Position numbers and translations under genes: made by a program | Assembly: GCF_001439685.1 (NCBI RefSeq) | Contig: NZ_JYLH01000002.1 | Span: 434,001-498,000, forward strand | Reading direction: 5' to 3' | DNA: 64,000 nt | From: Pseudomonas libanensis | GTDB taxonomy: Bacteria; Pseudomonadota; Gammaproteobacteria; Pseudomonadales; Pseudomonadaceae | Shown: in pieces, positions 29,129 to 38,012 of the stretch | How positions within the stretch are numbered: position 1 is the first letter of the stretch | How the letters are laid out: the number at the start of each line of letters is the position of its first letter | The notes under the pieces: generated by a model | The model's input: the letters and a program-made list of their open reading frames with translations, nothing else | Database searches by the model: none | What the model was told of the DNA's origin: nothing

Positions 29129-30730
29129 CTACAACACATTCCCCATGGCCTTGATCAACACCGGATCAAATGCATAGATATCCGGCGCGTAGACCAGGCT
29201 CCCCTGGCGATCCACCTCCACGGTCCAATACCCCAACAACACCGGTACTGGCGTGGCCAGCCTGAATTCATGGGTCACGCCAGTGGCCAGCAATTCATCG
29301 GTGCGGGTGCGCTCAGCCGGGGTTACCAGCAGGTCGCGCAGCAACAGCGGCTGCTCGACCCGCACGCAGCCGGAACTGAACGCCCGCGGCCCCTTGGTAA
29401 ACAGCGGCTGGCTGGGGGTGTCGTGCAGGTACACGGAATACGGATTGGGGAAACGCATCACGATCTTGCCCAGCGGGTTACGCGGGCCGGCCTGCTGACG
29501 CAGCAGGATGTTGCCTGGGCGCGCCCAGTCAACCTGCTCGGGCGCCAGCGGGTGGCCTTCAGCGTCGAGCACTTGCAGGTTTTGCTGGCGCAGGTATTCA
29601 GGGTTGAGGCGGATGGCCGGGAGCTTGTCCTCGCGCATGATGGTCGGCGGAATGGTCCAGGTGGGGTTGAGGGTCAACCGTGTGATGCGCGACTTGAGCA
29701 ACGGTGTCTGGCGTTCGGCGCGCCCGACCTGCAGGCGGGTTTGCCACACCGGGATGCCGCTCTGGTACACGCTCAGTTGCGCGGCCGCCACATTGACCAC
29801 GACGCCTTCGGGTTCCAGGTCCTGGGCCAGCCAGCGGAAACGTTCCAGGTTGATGCGCAGTTGTTCGCGGCGCACCGCTGGGCTGATATTGAGCTCGGCC
29901 ACGGTGCCCGCACCGATCACACCGTCGGCCTGCAAGGAGTGGCTGAGCTGGAACGCCTTCACCGCCTTGACCAACTCGCCCTGGTATTGCTTGCCATTGC
30001 CGGCGGGCAACTTGGCCAGGTAACCACCACTGTGCAGGCGCCGCGTCAGTTCCGGCACACGCGGGTCATCCATCCCCGGGCGCAACAAGGGGCCGTCGGC
30101 GACTGGCCCCCAATGGGGTAACGGTTGCTGGCGCACGCCGGCATAGACATTGCGCAGGCTGCGGTACAAATCGGCGCTGGGCCGCGCCTGGTCAAAGGCT
30201 TGAGCCATGTCTTGCAGGCCGGTGGCGGCAAATGCCAGCACGGCGACATTCGGGTCGTTGGCAGGCGGCTGGGCATGCCAGAGCGGTTCGAAGCGTGATT
30301 GCTGCAAGCGCCCATAATGCAAATCCTGCAGGGCCTGCAGGTACTGCTGGCTGGTCGCGATATCGCTGCACAGCACGTTAGCCGTGGCATCCACCGTGGG
30401 CAAGCTATAGTGGGTGGGGTCCAGGCCGTCGTCGGCGAGCATCAGCAGCTGGGTTTGCAAGGCTTTGCGGGGCTCGTCGGCCGACCACAGCGACGCATTG
30501 CCTTGCTGTTGGTAAAAGGCTTGCAGGCGCACCAACGCGGTGGCGTCGATCCGCGGGGCCAACTGGGGGCAGACGCTGGGCAACTGCGCCAAAGCCTGTT
30601 GCACGGGCGCCAGGTCGACCGGCGCCGGCATGGTCACCGGCAACGGCTCCAGCGGCGGTGCATCGGCCATGGCGACCAATGGTGCAACGAGCAGGCAAAT
30701 GCTCAAGTAACATGCGTGTTTTTTGAACAA
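29129..30730 (-). CDS. Murein L,D-transpeptidase of the YcbB (LdtD) type
   Basis: A 533-residue periplasmic enzyme forming 3-3 cross-links in peptidoglycan. Order: signal peptide (MFKKHACYLSICLLVAPLVA), long N-terminal domain, peptidoglycan-binding domain around residues 225-290 (LQADGVIGAGTVAELN), then the YkuD catalytic domain with YLHDTP and the active-site motif AFSSGCVRVEQP (Cys). The TTG at 30730 was chosen: it has GGAG about 9 bases upstream and gives a perfect signal peptide. A GTG at 30745 is possible. It is divergent from a second L,D-transpeptidase. Confidence 0.87.
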   Translation of the reverse strand: MFKKHACYLSICLLVAPLVAMADAPPLEPLPVTMPAPVDLAPVQQALAQLPSVCPQLAPRIDATALVRLQAFYQQQGNASLWSADEPRKALQTQLLMLADDGLDPTHYSLPTVDATANVLCSDIATSQQYLQALQDLHYGRLQQSRFEPLWHAQPPANDPNVAVLAFAATGLQDMAQAFDQARPSADLYRSLRNVYAGVRQQPLPHWGPVADGPLLRPGMDDPRVPELTRRLHSGGYLAKLPAGNGKQYQGELVKAVKAFQLSHSLQADGVIGAGTVAELNISPAVRREQLRINLERFRWLAQDLEPEGVVVNVAAAQLSVYQSGIPVWQTRLQVGRAERQTPLLKSRITRLTLNPTWTIPPTIMREDKLPAIRLNPEYLRQQNLQVLDAEGHPLAPEQVDWARPGNILLRQQAGPRNPLGKIVMRFPNPYSVYLHDTPSQPLFTKGPRAFSSGCVRVEQPLLLRDLLVTPAERTRTDELLATGVTHEFRLATPVPVLLGYWTVEVDRQGSLVYAPDIYAFDPVLIKAMGNVL

Positions 30731-30770
30731 TTGACTGAGCTCCACTCCACAGCTTGGGGATCGACTGTAG

Positions 30771-31499
30771 ATGCTGACTTTTATGCGCCGCCTCGGAATA
30801 ACCACCGTGGGCTTGATCACCGGGAGCCTGGCTTTACTGAGCAATGTTGCGTTCGCCGCCAATGGCCCCCCTCCTTCCTTGTATAGCAGCCTGGCGCGCT
30901 CGGCTCCAGAACTCAATCCCGCCGTGCTGAAAAGCGCCTTGAGCGCGGTGCAGTGCGCGGTCAGTAACGGCGAGGAACGTTCCGATCGCCTAGCGGTTAT
31001 TGACTACTCCCAGCCCTCGACCGCTCGTCGCCTGTGGATCTTCGATCTGCGCAAACAGACCCTGGTGCTGCGTGACCTGGTGGCCCATGGAGCCAAGTCC
31101 GGGGAAAACTTCGCCACCCAGTTTTCCAACCTCGAGGGCAGCCACCAGTCCAGCCTGGGCTTGTTCCGCACCCAGGAAAGCTACCTCGGCACCCACGGCT
31201 ACTCGCTGCGCATGGATGGCCTGGAACCCGGCTTCAATGACCTGGCGCGCGACCGTGCCATCGTGATCCATGCCGCCGACTACGTCAGCCCGTTGTGGAG
31301 CAAGCGCGAAGGCCGCATCGGCCGCAGCCAGGGTTGCCCGGCGGTGCGCCCACAGGTGGCGCGCCAGGTAGTGGACAAGCTCAAGGGTGGGCAGTTCATG
31401 TTCTCCTGGTACCCGGACCAGCGCTGGTTGAAGTCCTCAACCTACCTCAATTGCAAACCCCAACAGGTGGCGAGTAGTCGTACAATCCGTGGCGGATAG
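30771..31499 (+). CDS. L,D-transpeptidase-like protein, YkuD_2 family
   Basis: A 242-residue exported protein. A signal peptide (MRRLGITTVGLITGSLALLS, ending AFA-ANG) is followed by a catalytic-fold domain with LGTHGYSLRMDGLEPG, IVIHAADYVSP and the Cys motif GRSQGCPAVRP. The family is related to murein L,D-transpeptidases but its reaction is less established. The start is 30771 or the ATG at 30783. It starts 40 bases from the divergent YcbB-type gene, so the two probably share a regulatory region. Confidence 0.85.
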   Translation: MLTFMRRLGITTVGLITGSLALLSNVAFAANGPPPSLYSSLARSAPELNPAVLKSALSAVQCAVSNGEERSDRLAVIDYSQPSTARRLWIFDLRKQTLVLRDLVAHGAKSGENFATQFSNLEGSHQSSLGLFRTQESYLGTHGYSLRMDGLEPGFNDLARDRAIVIHAADYVSPLWSKREGRIGRSQGCPAVRPQVARQVVDKLKGGQFMFSWYPDQRWLKSSTYLNCKPQQVASSRTIRGG

Positions 31500-31529
31500 C
31501 CTGTCCCCACAGATAAAAGAGAGCGTCGC

Positions 31530-32276
31530 ATGCTTCTACACACCTCCACCTGGATCGAAATCGGGCAGTTTCTGGAACGCAGTCGCACGGTGGTGATTCC
31601 CATCGGCTCCAACGAACAACATGGCCCTACCGGCCTGCTGGGCACTGACTGGATGTGCCCGGAGATCATCGCCCATGAGGCACAGAAAAACGCCGACATC
31701 CTCATCGGCCCGACCTTCAATATCGGCATGGCCCAACATCACCTGGGCTTCCCCGGCACCATCTCCCTGCGCCCTTCCACCTTTATCGCCGCGATTGGCG
31801 ACTGGGTGCGCTCGCTGGCCGGGCATGGTTTCGAGAAGATCCTGTTTTTGAACGGCCACGGCGGCAATATCGCCACAATCGAAGCAGCGTTCTCCGAGCT
31901 GTACGCCGAAGCCAGCTTCGCCCGACGCCCGGCCGGCTTCGCGCTGAAGCTGGTCAATTGGTGGGACCTGGAAGGCGTAACGGACCTGGCCCACCGCCAA
32001 TTCCCGGTCGGTCACGGCAGCCACGCCACGCCGTCGGAGATTGCGGTGACACAGTGGGCGTACCCGCAGTCGATCAAGTCGGCCGAGTACTCGCCGCAAA
32101 TTGCCAATACCGGCCCGATCCGCGAGGCCCTGGACTTCCGCGCACGTTTCCCCGATGGGCGCATGGGCTCGGACCCGGCGCTGGCGACGGTGGAGAAAGG
32201 CGGTGAGCTGGTGGCATTGGCGGCGCAAGGGTTGATCAAGACGGTCGATAGTTTCAGCAACGAAGCCAAGCCCTGA
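31530..32276 (+). CDS. Creatininase-family amidohydrolase
   Basis: A 248-residue metal-dependent amidase. Family signatures: VVIPIGSNEQHGPTGLLGTD (metal-binding Glu, His and Asp), FNIGMAQHHLGFPGTISL, LFLNGHGGNIATIEAA and VGHGSHATPSE (His/Glu). Members act on creatinine or on formamide-type bonds in cofactor pathways. No substrate can be assigned from context. A GAGAG ribosome site lies just upstream of the ATG. Confidence 0.88.
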   Translation: MLLHTSTWIEIGQFLERSRTVVIPIGSNEQHGPTGLLGTDWMCPEIIAHEAQKNADILIGPTFNIGMAQHHLGFPGTISLRPSTFIAAIGDWVRSLAGHGFEKILFLNGHGGNIATIEAAFSELYAEASFARRPAGFALKLVNWWDLEGVTDLAHRQFPVGHGSHATPSEIAVTQWAYPQSIKSAEYSPQIANTGPIREALDFRARFPDGRMGSDPALATVEKGGELVALAAQGLIKTVDSFSNEAKP

Positions 32277-32295
32277 GCCGAATGATGGTCCAAAT

Positions 32296-32309
32296 GTGGG
32301 AGGGGGCTT
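32296..32309. repeat. Half REP abutting a stop codon
   Basis: GTGGGAGGGGGCTT, the left half of a first-subfamily REP, ends inside the stop codon of the lipoprotein gene (stop at 32308-32310). The right half is missing. Confidence 0.6.
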
Positions 32310-32649
32310 ACTTGCAGTCCTGGGCCGCCTGCTCAAGCCGCGACGGCTTGAGCGCCGAGGCCAGCGGTTTGCGCTCATACAGGAACACCTTGGTGCCGTC
32401 CTGGGACTTGTAGGCCTCCAGCACATCATCGGCAGCAATCTTGCTGGTCAACAGCACCTTGGCGTGGCGCGAGTTCTGCGTCACGGTGGAGGTGATGCCG
32501 TGTTTTTCCAGCTTGGGCAATACGCACTGCACATAGCCTTCAGGGGTCTTGGCGGTTTGCAGGGTCAGTGAGGGAGCATTCGGAGCAGTGATACATCCGG
32601 TCAGCGACAAAACAGCGAAGGCCAGGGCCGGGGCAAAAAAAGAGCGCAT
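32308..32649 (-). CDS. Small lipoprotein, 113 residues
   Basis: The signal with lipobox SLTGC (Cys19) marks it as a lipoprotein; the Ile after the Cys leaves the destination membrane open. The remainder is a small alpha/beta domain (TAKTPEGYVQCVLPKLEKHG, then HAKVLLTSKIAADDVLEAYK) with two more Cys. I recognise no named family. It lies between convergent and tandem genes with no obvious partner. Its stop codon touches a half REP. Confidence 0.7.
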   Translation of the reverse strand: MRSFFAPALAFAVLSLTGCITAPNAPSLTLQTAKTPEGYVQCVLPKLEKHGITSTVTQNSRHAKVLLTSKIAADDVLEAYKSQDGTKVFLYERKPLASALKPSRLEQAAQDCK

Positions 32650-32694
32650 ACAGATTCCTGAAAATAACCAATAGGGTTTACATCCATTCGCGGG

Positions 32695-33339
32695 TCAACC
32701 TGCGCGAACCAGGGCCTTGAGCGATACGTCAAATTGCTTCAGGGCGTCTTGCTGGACATCGCGTTGTTGCTCGATCAGCGCGGCGATCTCAGGCGCCGCC
32801 TTGTCGTGCACCCACACCGACGGTACTTGCTTGCCCACCGAGCCCTCAGCCTTGGCGATGTAACGCAGGTTCGCATCATAGAAGCGTGCGGCAAAGCGCG
32901 CCTCGACCCGATCGTTACGCTGGGTCAGCAATTGGTTATGGGCATCGAGCACCACCACCACGTCCGGATGTGCCTGCACCAGGGCATCCAGGCTGCTATA
33001 GACCGTCACCGAGAGAAAAGTGCCCTGTAGCGAATTCATCAACCAGTCGATGGCCAGTTCCGGATCGGAGCTGTTGACGAACGCCTCGCGTATCCGCCCA
33101 TCCAGCGCGTCCTTGGCGCCGTTCAGCGCCATGGCGTGGTAGCGCTCAAGGTAATTGAGGTTCTCGCGAGTGTTTTCGCTGAACAACACTCCCACCGACT
33201 GGGCGCGCTGCAGGGAGTCTACGCCAGCAGCAAGTGGCAGCAAATGGCCTGTACGCAGTTCATCGGCAATCGCCGGGGTGGTCATGGCCGCCGTGCCCAG
33301 CATCAGGGCCATTAGTGCAAACTGGATAATCGTCCTCAT
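32695..33339 (-). CDS. Exported hypothetical protein, 214 residues
   Basis: A signal peptide (MRTIIQFALMALMLGTAAMT, cut near AIA-DEL) precedes a helical domain with SLQRAQSVGVLFSENTREN and a C-terminal coiled segment. The ATG at 33339 has AAGGA about 9 bases upstream. No family recognised. It is divergent from the 94-residue gene at 33476 and 45 bases upstream of the small lipoprotein gene on the same strand, which it may be cotranscribed with. Confidence 0.65.
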   Translation of the reverse strand: MRTIIQFALMALMLGTAAMTTPAIADELRTGHLLPLAAGVDSLQRAQSVGVLFSENTRENLNYLERYHAMALNGAKDALDGRIREAFVNSSDPELAIDWLMNSLQGTFLSVTVYSSLDALVQAHPDVVVVLDAHNQLLTQRNDRVEARFAARFYDANLRYIAKAEGSVGKQVPSVWVHDKAAPEIAALIEQQRDVQQDALKQFDVSLKALVRAG

Positions 33340-33475
33340 CGCGCATTTCCTTGAACCGCGTTTCGATGTGCAGATTCTGCGCGATTGGCGAAAAAACAGA
33401 ACTTGTGATCCTTGATGGTGACTATCATTTGAACCGATAGTGTCAGGCAGCCGATAAAATCTATAAGGACCCGCC

Positions 33476-33760
33476 ATGAAGCCCTACCAGAAAACCTTCG
33501 ACCGCATCCGCGAAGCCGTACTGCCGGAGTTTCGCGAGCGGGTCGCCGATTACCTGGTCGATTATGAAAACGTGTTGCTGGACCCAAGCGCCGATGCTGA
33601 ACAACGCTCGGCCAGCGCCCAACAACTACGCGGCTACCTGCGGGGCTTGAACACCACACGGGTGCTGGGCATGGCCCACTGGGAGGACCTCGACCGACGT
33701 ATCGAGCAAGAGTGGCAGCTAGAGCACAGGCCGTTGCAGGTTGACCCACTCCTGCACTGA
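33476..33760 (+). CDS. Hypothetical protein, 94 residues
   Basis: A helical, charged, soluble protein (FDRIREAVLPEFRERVADYL at residue 9; IEQEWQLEHRPLQVD near the end). No named family. AAGGA lies upstream of the ATG. Its last 42 bases overlap the end of the convergent GST gene, which may mean the 3' end has been extended. Confidence 0.6.
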   Translation: MKPYQKTFDRIREAVLPEFRERVADYLVDYENVLLDPSADAEQRSASAQQLRGYLRGLNTTRVLGMAHWEDLDRRIEQEWQLEHRPLQVDPLLH

Positions 33761-34351
33761 CGGCCGTTGCCACTGGCGCTGCGCGTACACCACCAGCTCG
33801 GTCGGTACGGCGTCGCCGTTGAGGACCAGGCGATTAAGCATCACCGCCAGGTCCACATCGGCAATTGACCATTCGCCAAACAAATGCTTAGGGTTGCCTG
33901 CCAGAAGTGCCTGAGCAGCAGTGATCAACTTGCCCGCAGCAGCCTGAGCCACCGGCGATAAAGGCGGCATCTTCTGCCCGCAGAACACCACCAGCGTCGA
34001 GCGCTCCTGGCGGATCGGCAGCAAATCGCTGCGCAGCCAGGCCTGGACCTGTCGCGCCCTTGCCCGCTGCTGCAGATCAGTTGGGTAAACACTGGGCCCG
34101 GGGTAGGCCTGCTCCAGGTATTCCGTGATGGCCGAAGACTCCGATAGTGCGAAGTCACCCTCCTCCAGGGTGGGTACCCGTTGGGTCAGGGAGCGCAGGG
34201 TGAAATCTGCTGTCTGGTGCTGCCCGGCATCCAGGTCAAGGGTGACGGTTTCGAATGCCAGGCCTTTCTCCCGCAGGGCAACGTATACCGACATGGCGTA
34301 AGGGCTGGTAAACAGCGAATCAACGTAGAGGCGCAGCGGGCGTTGGCTCAT
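33719..34351 (-). CDS. yfcF: Glutathione S-transferase, YfcF type
   Basis: A 210-residue GST. The thioredoxin-fold N-terminal domain begins LRLYVDSLFTSPYAMSVYVA. It has the cis-Pro region QRVPTLEEG and the Glu-Ser glutathione motif ALSESSAITEYLEQAY. The helical C-terminal domain ends EWVNLQRP. The lengths and the SPYAMSVYVAL opening match E. coli YfcF, linked to peroxide defence. It marks the left border of the AT-richer island. Confidence 0.82.
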   Translation of the reverse strand: MSQRPLRLYVDSLFTSPYAMSVYVALREKGLAFETVTLDLDAGQHQTADFTLRSLTQRVPTLEEGDFALSESSAITEYLEQAYPGPSVYPTDLQQRARARQVQAWLRSDLLPIRQERSTLVVFCGQKMPPLSPVAQAAAGKLITAAQALLAGNPKHLFGEWSIADVDLAVMLNRLVLNGDAVPTELVVYAQRQWQRPSVQEWVNLQRPVL

Positions 34352-34492
34352 GGGGCGATCTCCAAGGATGAATCATCACGCTACGAGATCCGGGCCAAGA
34401 AAGACAATGCCGGGTTTTTATGGGGGCATTCCTGGCGGGAATAGCGGCTTATGGCTACCTGCTGATATTCAGGGACTAGCTACCTATATGAC

Positions 34493-35416
34493 CTATGTCT
34501 TCAAGAGCTGTAGTTTTTTCAAAATAGCCACACAGATGCATGCATCCTGGAAAGCCGTGCCCACCGAAGAAAAAATGGTGGTCTGGCTTTGGTACTCACG
34601 GTGTTCTGCCTGAAGCATTTCAGGAATCGAAACCGCATGACGGTGATAACCTCCCGCTTCTCTGATAGCCGCCTCTCTATCCTCAACCAGCAGTATCGAG
34701 CGGGGCACAAGCTCAAGTGGAAACTCACGAGACACTGGGGTGTGCTTGCCTATGGCGTTCACATGCGCGCCCTGCACGACATCATCTGCAGAAAACAGCG
34801 GCTCAGCACAGGTTGTGGCGGTACACACTATGTCAGCACCACAAAGCGCGGCGCGTGCATCCTCGCAGCCATGGAATACCACGCGGCGCCCATACTTTTC
34901 GGTCGCGTGATCGATAAAGTTCCCTACATTGTCCTTGCTACGGGAATACACAGCTACGCGTCCGATATTCCTTACGCATAACATCGCATCAAGCGCGGCA
35001 GCGGCCTGGTCTCCGGTGCCAATCACAGCAAGTGTTTTCGAGTTCTTGCGTGCCAGCAGATCAGTCGCGAGCCCCGCAGTGGCTCCCGTGCGCAGTGCGG
35101 TAATAGTGGCGGCGTCAAATTGCGCTTTAACCTCCCCCGTTGCGCCATCTTGAACGATAATAATCCCATTAATGGACTTGCGTCCTCTGCGCCTATTAAA
35201 CACATGATGGGAAACCACCTTTACGATAAATAAATTATCGCGCATGGAATAGTAAGGCATTACACCAAACGTGGCGTCTTGCTCACCCACTCTTAGCAAA
35301 GTCCGAGGCGGATGCTGATCCGCCCCGTCATGGCAGGTATAACCTGCGTACAATGCACTAATGGCCTCACTCATACTGAGCACATGATGTATAGCCGTCT
35401 CAGTCATAACTTGCAT
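34493..35416 (-). CDS. Ornithine cyclodeaminase / mu-crystallin family NAD(P) enzyme
   Basis: A 307-residue OCD/mu-crystallin member. The substrate Arg region is FDAATITALRTGATAGLATD. The Rossmann motif is TLAVIGTGDQAAAALDA, followed by DIVCTATTCAEPLF and HVNAIGKHTPVSREFPLELV. Members cyclise ornithine, dehydrogenate alanine or reduce imines and cyclic imines. It is the last gene of a five-gene operon with an alpha-oxoamine synthase, so imine reduction or reductive amination of the pathway product is plausible. Base composition is clearly richer in A+T than the flanks. Start at 35416 with AGAGG upstream. Confidence 0.85.
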   Translation of the reverse strand: MQVMTETAIHHVLSMSEAISALYAGYTCHDGADQHPPRTLLRVGEQDATFGVMPYYSMRDNLFIVKVVSHHVFNRRRGRKSINGIIIVQDGATGEVKAQFDAATITALRTGATAGLATDLLARKNSKTLAVIGTGDQAAAALDAMLCVRNIGRVAVYSRSKDNVGNFIDHATEKYGRRVVFHGCEDARAALCGADIVCTATTCAEPLFSADDVVQGAHVNAIGKHTPVSREFPLELVPRSILLVEDREAAIREAGGYHRHAVSIPEMLQAEHREYQSQTTIFSSVGTAFQDACICVAILKKLQLLKT

Positions 35417-35437
35417 ATCGACCTCTTGGCATGGCGA

Positions 35438-35950
35438 TTAGATCCCAATTAAAAAACTACGCTCACAGGATAGAAATATCTCTCCTGAGGCCTTTACCCC
35501 TTTGGTCCTTACCGTAACAATCCCTTGCCCGGGCCTGCTTTCAGAACGGCGTTTTGCAATGACTTCGCTTTCGGCATAGATCGTCTCCCCCACAAATACC
35601 GGCGCCAAAAGCCGCACTTTATCCCACCCAAGGTTTGCAATACCTTTGCTACTGGTACTGGCTAAACTCATCCCCCCCACTATCGAAAATGTGACAAGAC
35701 TGGACACCAAGACAGCACCAAATTCCGTATCCTCTGCATACTCCGAATTAATGTGCAGCGGGTGATCATTCATACAGACCAAAGACATCCATACATTATC
35801 AGTTTCAGTAATTGTTCGTCCTGGCCTGTGTTCATAAACATCGCCTATCTCAAAATCACCAAAACTGAGCCCATGATCCTCGCGATAACGCCCAGGCGAA
35901 ATTTCAACCAACTTGCTTAATGCTTTATAGTAGTTACCCTCAATACTCAT
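35438..35950 (-). CDS. MaoC-family hydratase, mesaconyl/itaconyl-CoA type
   Basis: A 170-residue single hot-dog hydratase. The stretch RPGRTITETDNVWMSLVCMN then DHPLHINSEYA is the active-site region of the mesaconyl-CoA hydratase subgroup. There the usual catalytic Asp is replaced by Asn (Asn61 here) with His66 retained. LGWDKVRLLAPVFVGETIYAE and RSESRPGQGIVTV complete the match. It would add water to, or remove it from, a branched C4-C5 enoyl-CoA. It overlaps the CitE-like gene by four bases (ATGA), so the two act together. Confidence 0.85.
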   Translation of the reverse strand: MSIEGNYYKALSKLVEISPGRYREDHGLSFGDFEIGDVYEHRPGRTITETDNVWMSLVCMNDHPLHINSEYAEDTEFGAVLVSSLVTFSIVGGMSLASTSSKGIANLGWDKVRLLAPVFVGETIYAESEVIAKRRSESRPGQGIVTVRTKGVKASGEIFLSCERSFLIGI

Positions 35951-36813
35951 ATAACCCCCTTACTATCTTTGCTCAACACCAACTGATGAGTGGCAATCAG
36001 CTTTTTCGCCAAATGCTCGAAGGGCGGTCCAACCATCTCACCGTCGACAGAGGCTATAGCAGTAGGCAACTCGGACGCGTTCAGACTGGCAATAATAGCG
36101 TTGGCCTTTCTCAATTCTTCTTGCGTAGGCGAAAACAATGTATTGATCAATCCAATCTGCGCTGGATGAATTGCAATTTTCCCCGAATACCCGAGCGCCT
36201 TGGCCGACTCAATTTCATCCGCCAGTTGTGTTTTACAACTCAAGTTAAAGCAAGGCGTATCAATTACTTTCAAGCCTGCACTCAGCGCCGCCAGCGCCAC
36301 CTCACACTTTATCTGCATCAATGCGGCTTTAGAGATACGAAAGCTGATTTCAGCGGATAAATCTGCGCTGCCCAAAATCACGCCGCACAGGTTGACTGAG
36401 TCATTAATAATTGCATCAATGCCGCGCAAGCCTTTTAACGTTTCAATAATTCCAAAGATCTTCGTATGCGCGCCGGTAACCGATATCAACTCACCCAGGA
36501 TGCGTAATTCACCGGGAGACTCCACCTTGGGAATGACCAAGTACTTAGGAACAATATTGTTATCCATCAAAAACACCAAATCCCTGACACCTTCCGGCCT
36601 GGATAGCGCATTCACTCTGATGGCGAGATCGTACTGGCGCCAGATGTCACTCTCGAATGATAAAAGCCTTTCGCGGGCGACCTGCTTCTTGCTTTCGGGT
36701 ATGGAATCTTCCAAGTCCAACAGCACGATATCCGCCGCAGACTGGAAAATTTTCTCTTCAAGCCCATCCTTTAAGGCGGGGATACACAACCAACTTCTAG
36801 CCAGCCTATCCAT
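35947..36813 (-). CDS. CitE-like CoA-ester lyase (HpcH/HpaI fold)
   Basis: A 288-residue TIM-barrel lyase. Family marks: RSWLCIPALKDGLEEK, DIVLLDLEDSIPESKK, IRVNAL (Arg66), VIPKVESPGEL, GIIETLKGL (metal ligand Glu124), LGSADLSAEI (Asp151) and GYSGKIAIHPAQIGLIN. Relatives cleave or form malyl-, beta-methylmalyl- or citramalyl-CoA. Paired with a MaoC hydratase, as in itaconate and methylmalyl-CoA routes, but no CoA-transferase is present. Starts one base after the exporter stop, with AAGGA upstream. Confidence 0.87.
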   Translation of the reverse strand: MDRLARSWLCIPALKDGLEEKIFQSAADIVLLDLEDSIPESKKQVARERLLSFESDIWRQYDLAIRVNALSRPEGVRDLVFLMDNNIVPKYLVIPKVESPGELRILGELISVTGAHTKIFGIIETLKGLRGIDAIINDSVNLCGVILGSADLSAEISFRISKAALMQIKCEVALAALSAGLKVIDTPCFNLSCKTQLADEIESAKALGYSGKIAIHPAQIGLINTLFSPTQEELRKANAIIASLNASELPTAIASVDGEMVGPPFEHLAKKLIATHQLVLSKDSKGVI

Positions 36814-36814
36814 A

Positions 36815-37975
36815 TCAAATCCTTTTTATTGACAATAGAATCATCACCACCGCACCCAAGCTCCCCAGACCAAGGGCAAGCAGTGCCACAATGTGCATTC
36901 CAAAAGGAATGGCCAGTGACGCCAACGCTCCAAACAATAGTGCGACCAACTGCTGTAAAAAACTAAACAGCATCATTGACTCTATACCTGGGTATTTTTT
37001 TACCGCCATAGACGCAACGCAGGGATACATCAGCGCCTGGGCATACCACACTGCAAAATACGCCGCGATCGCAATGTGTCGATCCATGTACTTCAAGGTG
37101 GTTAATAAAAACAGCACGATCGCGACAGCCAGCACACTGACGCCCACCACTGAGAGCGCATGAACGCTCATCGATTTCAGTGCATGCCTTGCCGTCAGCG
37201 CCCCGAGGAGGTAGGCCAGTCCCAGCCATACGCCCAACATTCCGTATTGGGCGCTCCCCCACCCCAGAAGCCGATCAAAGACATAAACGCCCACTCCCTG
37301 ATATACGACAAACACTCCATAGCCACACCCACCGACTAAGACGGGCATATAAAACGAGGGCTGGCTTAGGCAGGCGTAACCTGAGCCTCTTACCCGCCGC
37401 CGGCTGTCGGTATCAAGTTCAGACAATGCTTGCCTTGCAGGTAACACTAAGGCTGCCGAGACAAACGAACCAAAGGCCATGACAACGGCAACCGCTTCCC
37501 AGCGAAAAAATGCAACCAGGGAACCACCTACGACTTGCCCTACTATCAGTGCAAAAACAAAGGAATAGGACAATAGTGACAAACTTCTCGCCAAGCGCGC
37601 CCCCGAAAAGTTTTCAGACAACAAGGCCCGTGCTATCAAAGCAGCGCCGCCGGCTCCAAAGCCTTGAAGCAGCCTGGAAAGGTAGAAACTTGTATCGTCA
37701 CACGCCCACGCGGACAAAAGACTTGCGCTAAAAAACAGGCCGCAAAATCCGAGTAGAACGGCTGAACGGCCAAACATACGAATAATTGGGGCAGCCAGTA
37801 TAATTGGGGCCACAGCGCCCCCCAAATACATCAGCAGGGAATTGTACCCTTCAGTCTCACTCATACTCAGCGCTGTAACAATATCAGGCATGGCCGGTAA
37901 ATAGAGAGTCACGCCCGATTGCGCCATCATTGTCGTACTGCAGGCTAACATCAGCATTTTTGTACTTGGCTGCAC
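36815..37975 (-). CDS. MFS exporter in the oxoamine synthase operon
   Basis: A 386-residue major facilitator with about 12 membrane helices. The first helix ends GVTLYLPAMPDIVTALSMSE and resembles Bcr/CflA drug exporters. The usual GPLSDRFGRR motif is altered (APIIRMFGRSAVLLGFCGLF). It starts with GTG at 37975, with GGAG 8 bases upstream. Position inside the operon, between the oxoamine synthase and CitE-like genes, suggests export of the product. Confidence 0.85.
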   Translation of the reverse strand: MQPSTKMLMLACSTTMMAQSGVTLYLPAMPDIVTALSMSETEGYNSLLMYLGGAVAPIILAAPIIRMFGRSAVLLGFCGLFFSASLLSAWACDDTSFYLSRLLQGFGAGGAALIARALLSENFSGARLARSLSLLSYSFVFALIVGQVVGGSLVAFFRWEAVAVVMAFGSFVSAALVLPARQALSELDTDSRRRVRGSGYACLSQPSFYMPVLVGGCGYGVFVVYQGVGVYVFDRLLGWGSAQYGMLGVWLGLAYLLGALTARHALKSMSVHALSVVGVSVLAVAIVLFLLTTLKYMDRHIAIAAYFAVWYAQALMYPCVASMAVKKYPGIESMMLFSFLQQLVALLFGALASLAIPFGMHIVALLALGLGSLGAVVMILLSIKRI

Positions 37976-38012
37976 TTTACATTCTCCAGATACATTTGAC
38001 CTGCACTGAAAC

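Noticed and set aside
34420..34479. Short hydrophobic frame MGAFLAGIAAYGYLLIFRD at the island's left edge
   Set aside because: It resembles the last helix of a membrane protein and might be a relic, but it is only 19 residues, has no ribosome site and no parent gene could be named.
35438..36813. Itaconate degradation genes (Ich/Ccl)
   Set aside because: The MaoC-CitE pair is similar in type, but the CoA-transferase is absent and the partners are an oxoamine synthase, an exporter and an OCD enzyme, so a different pathway is more likely.
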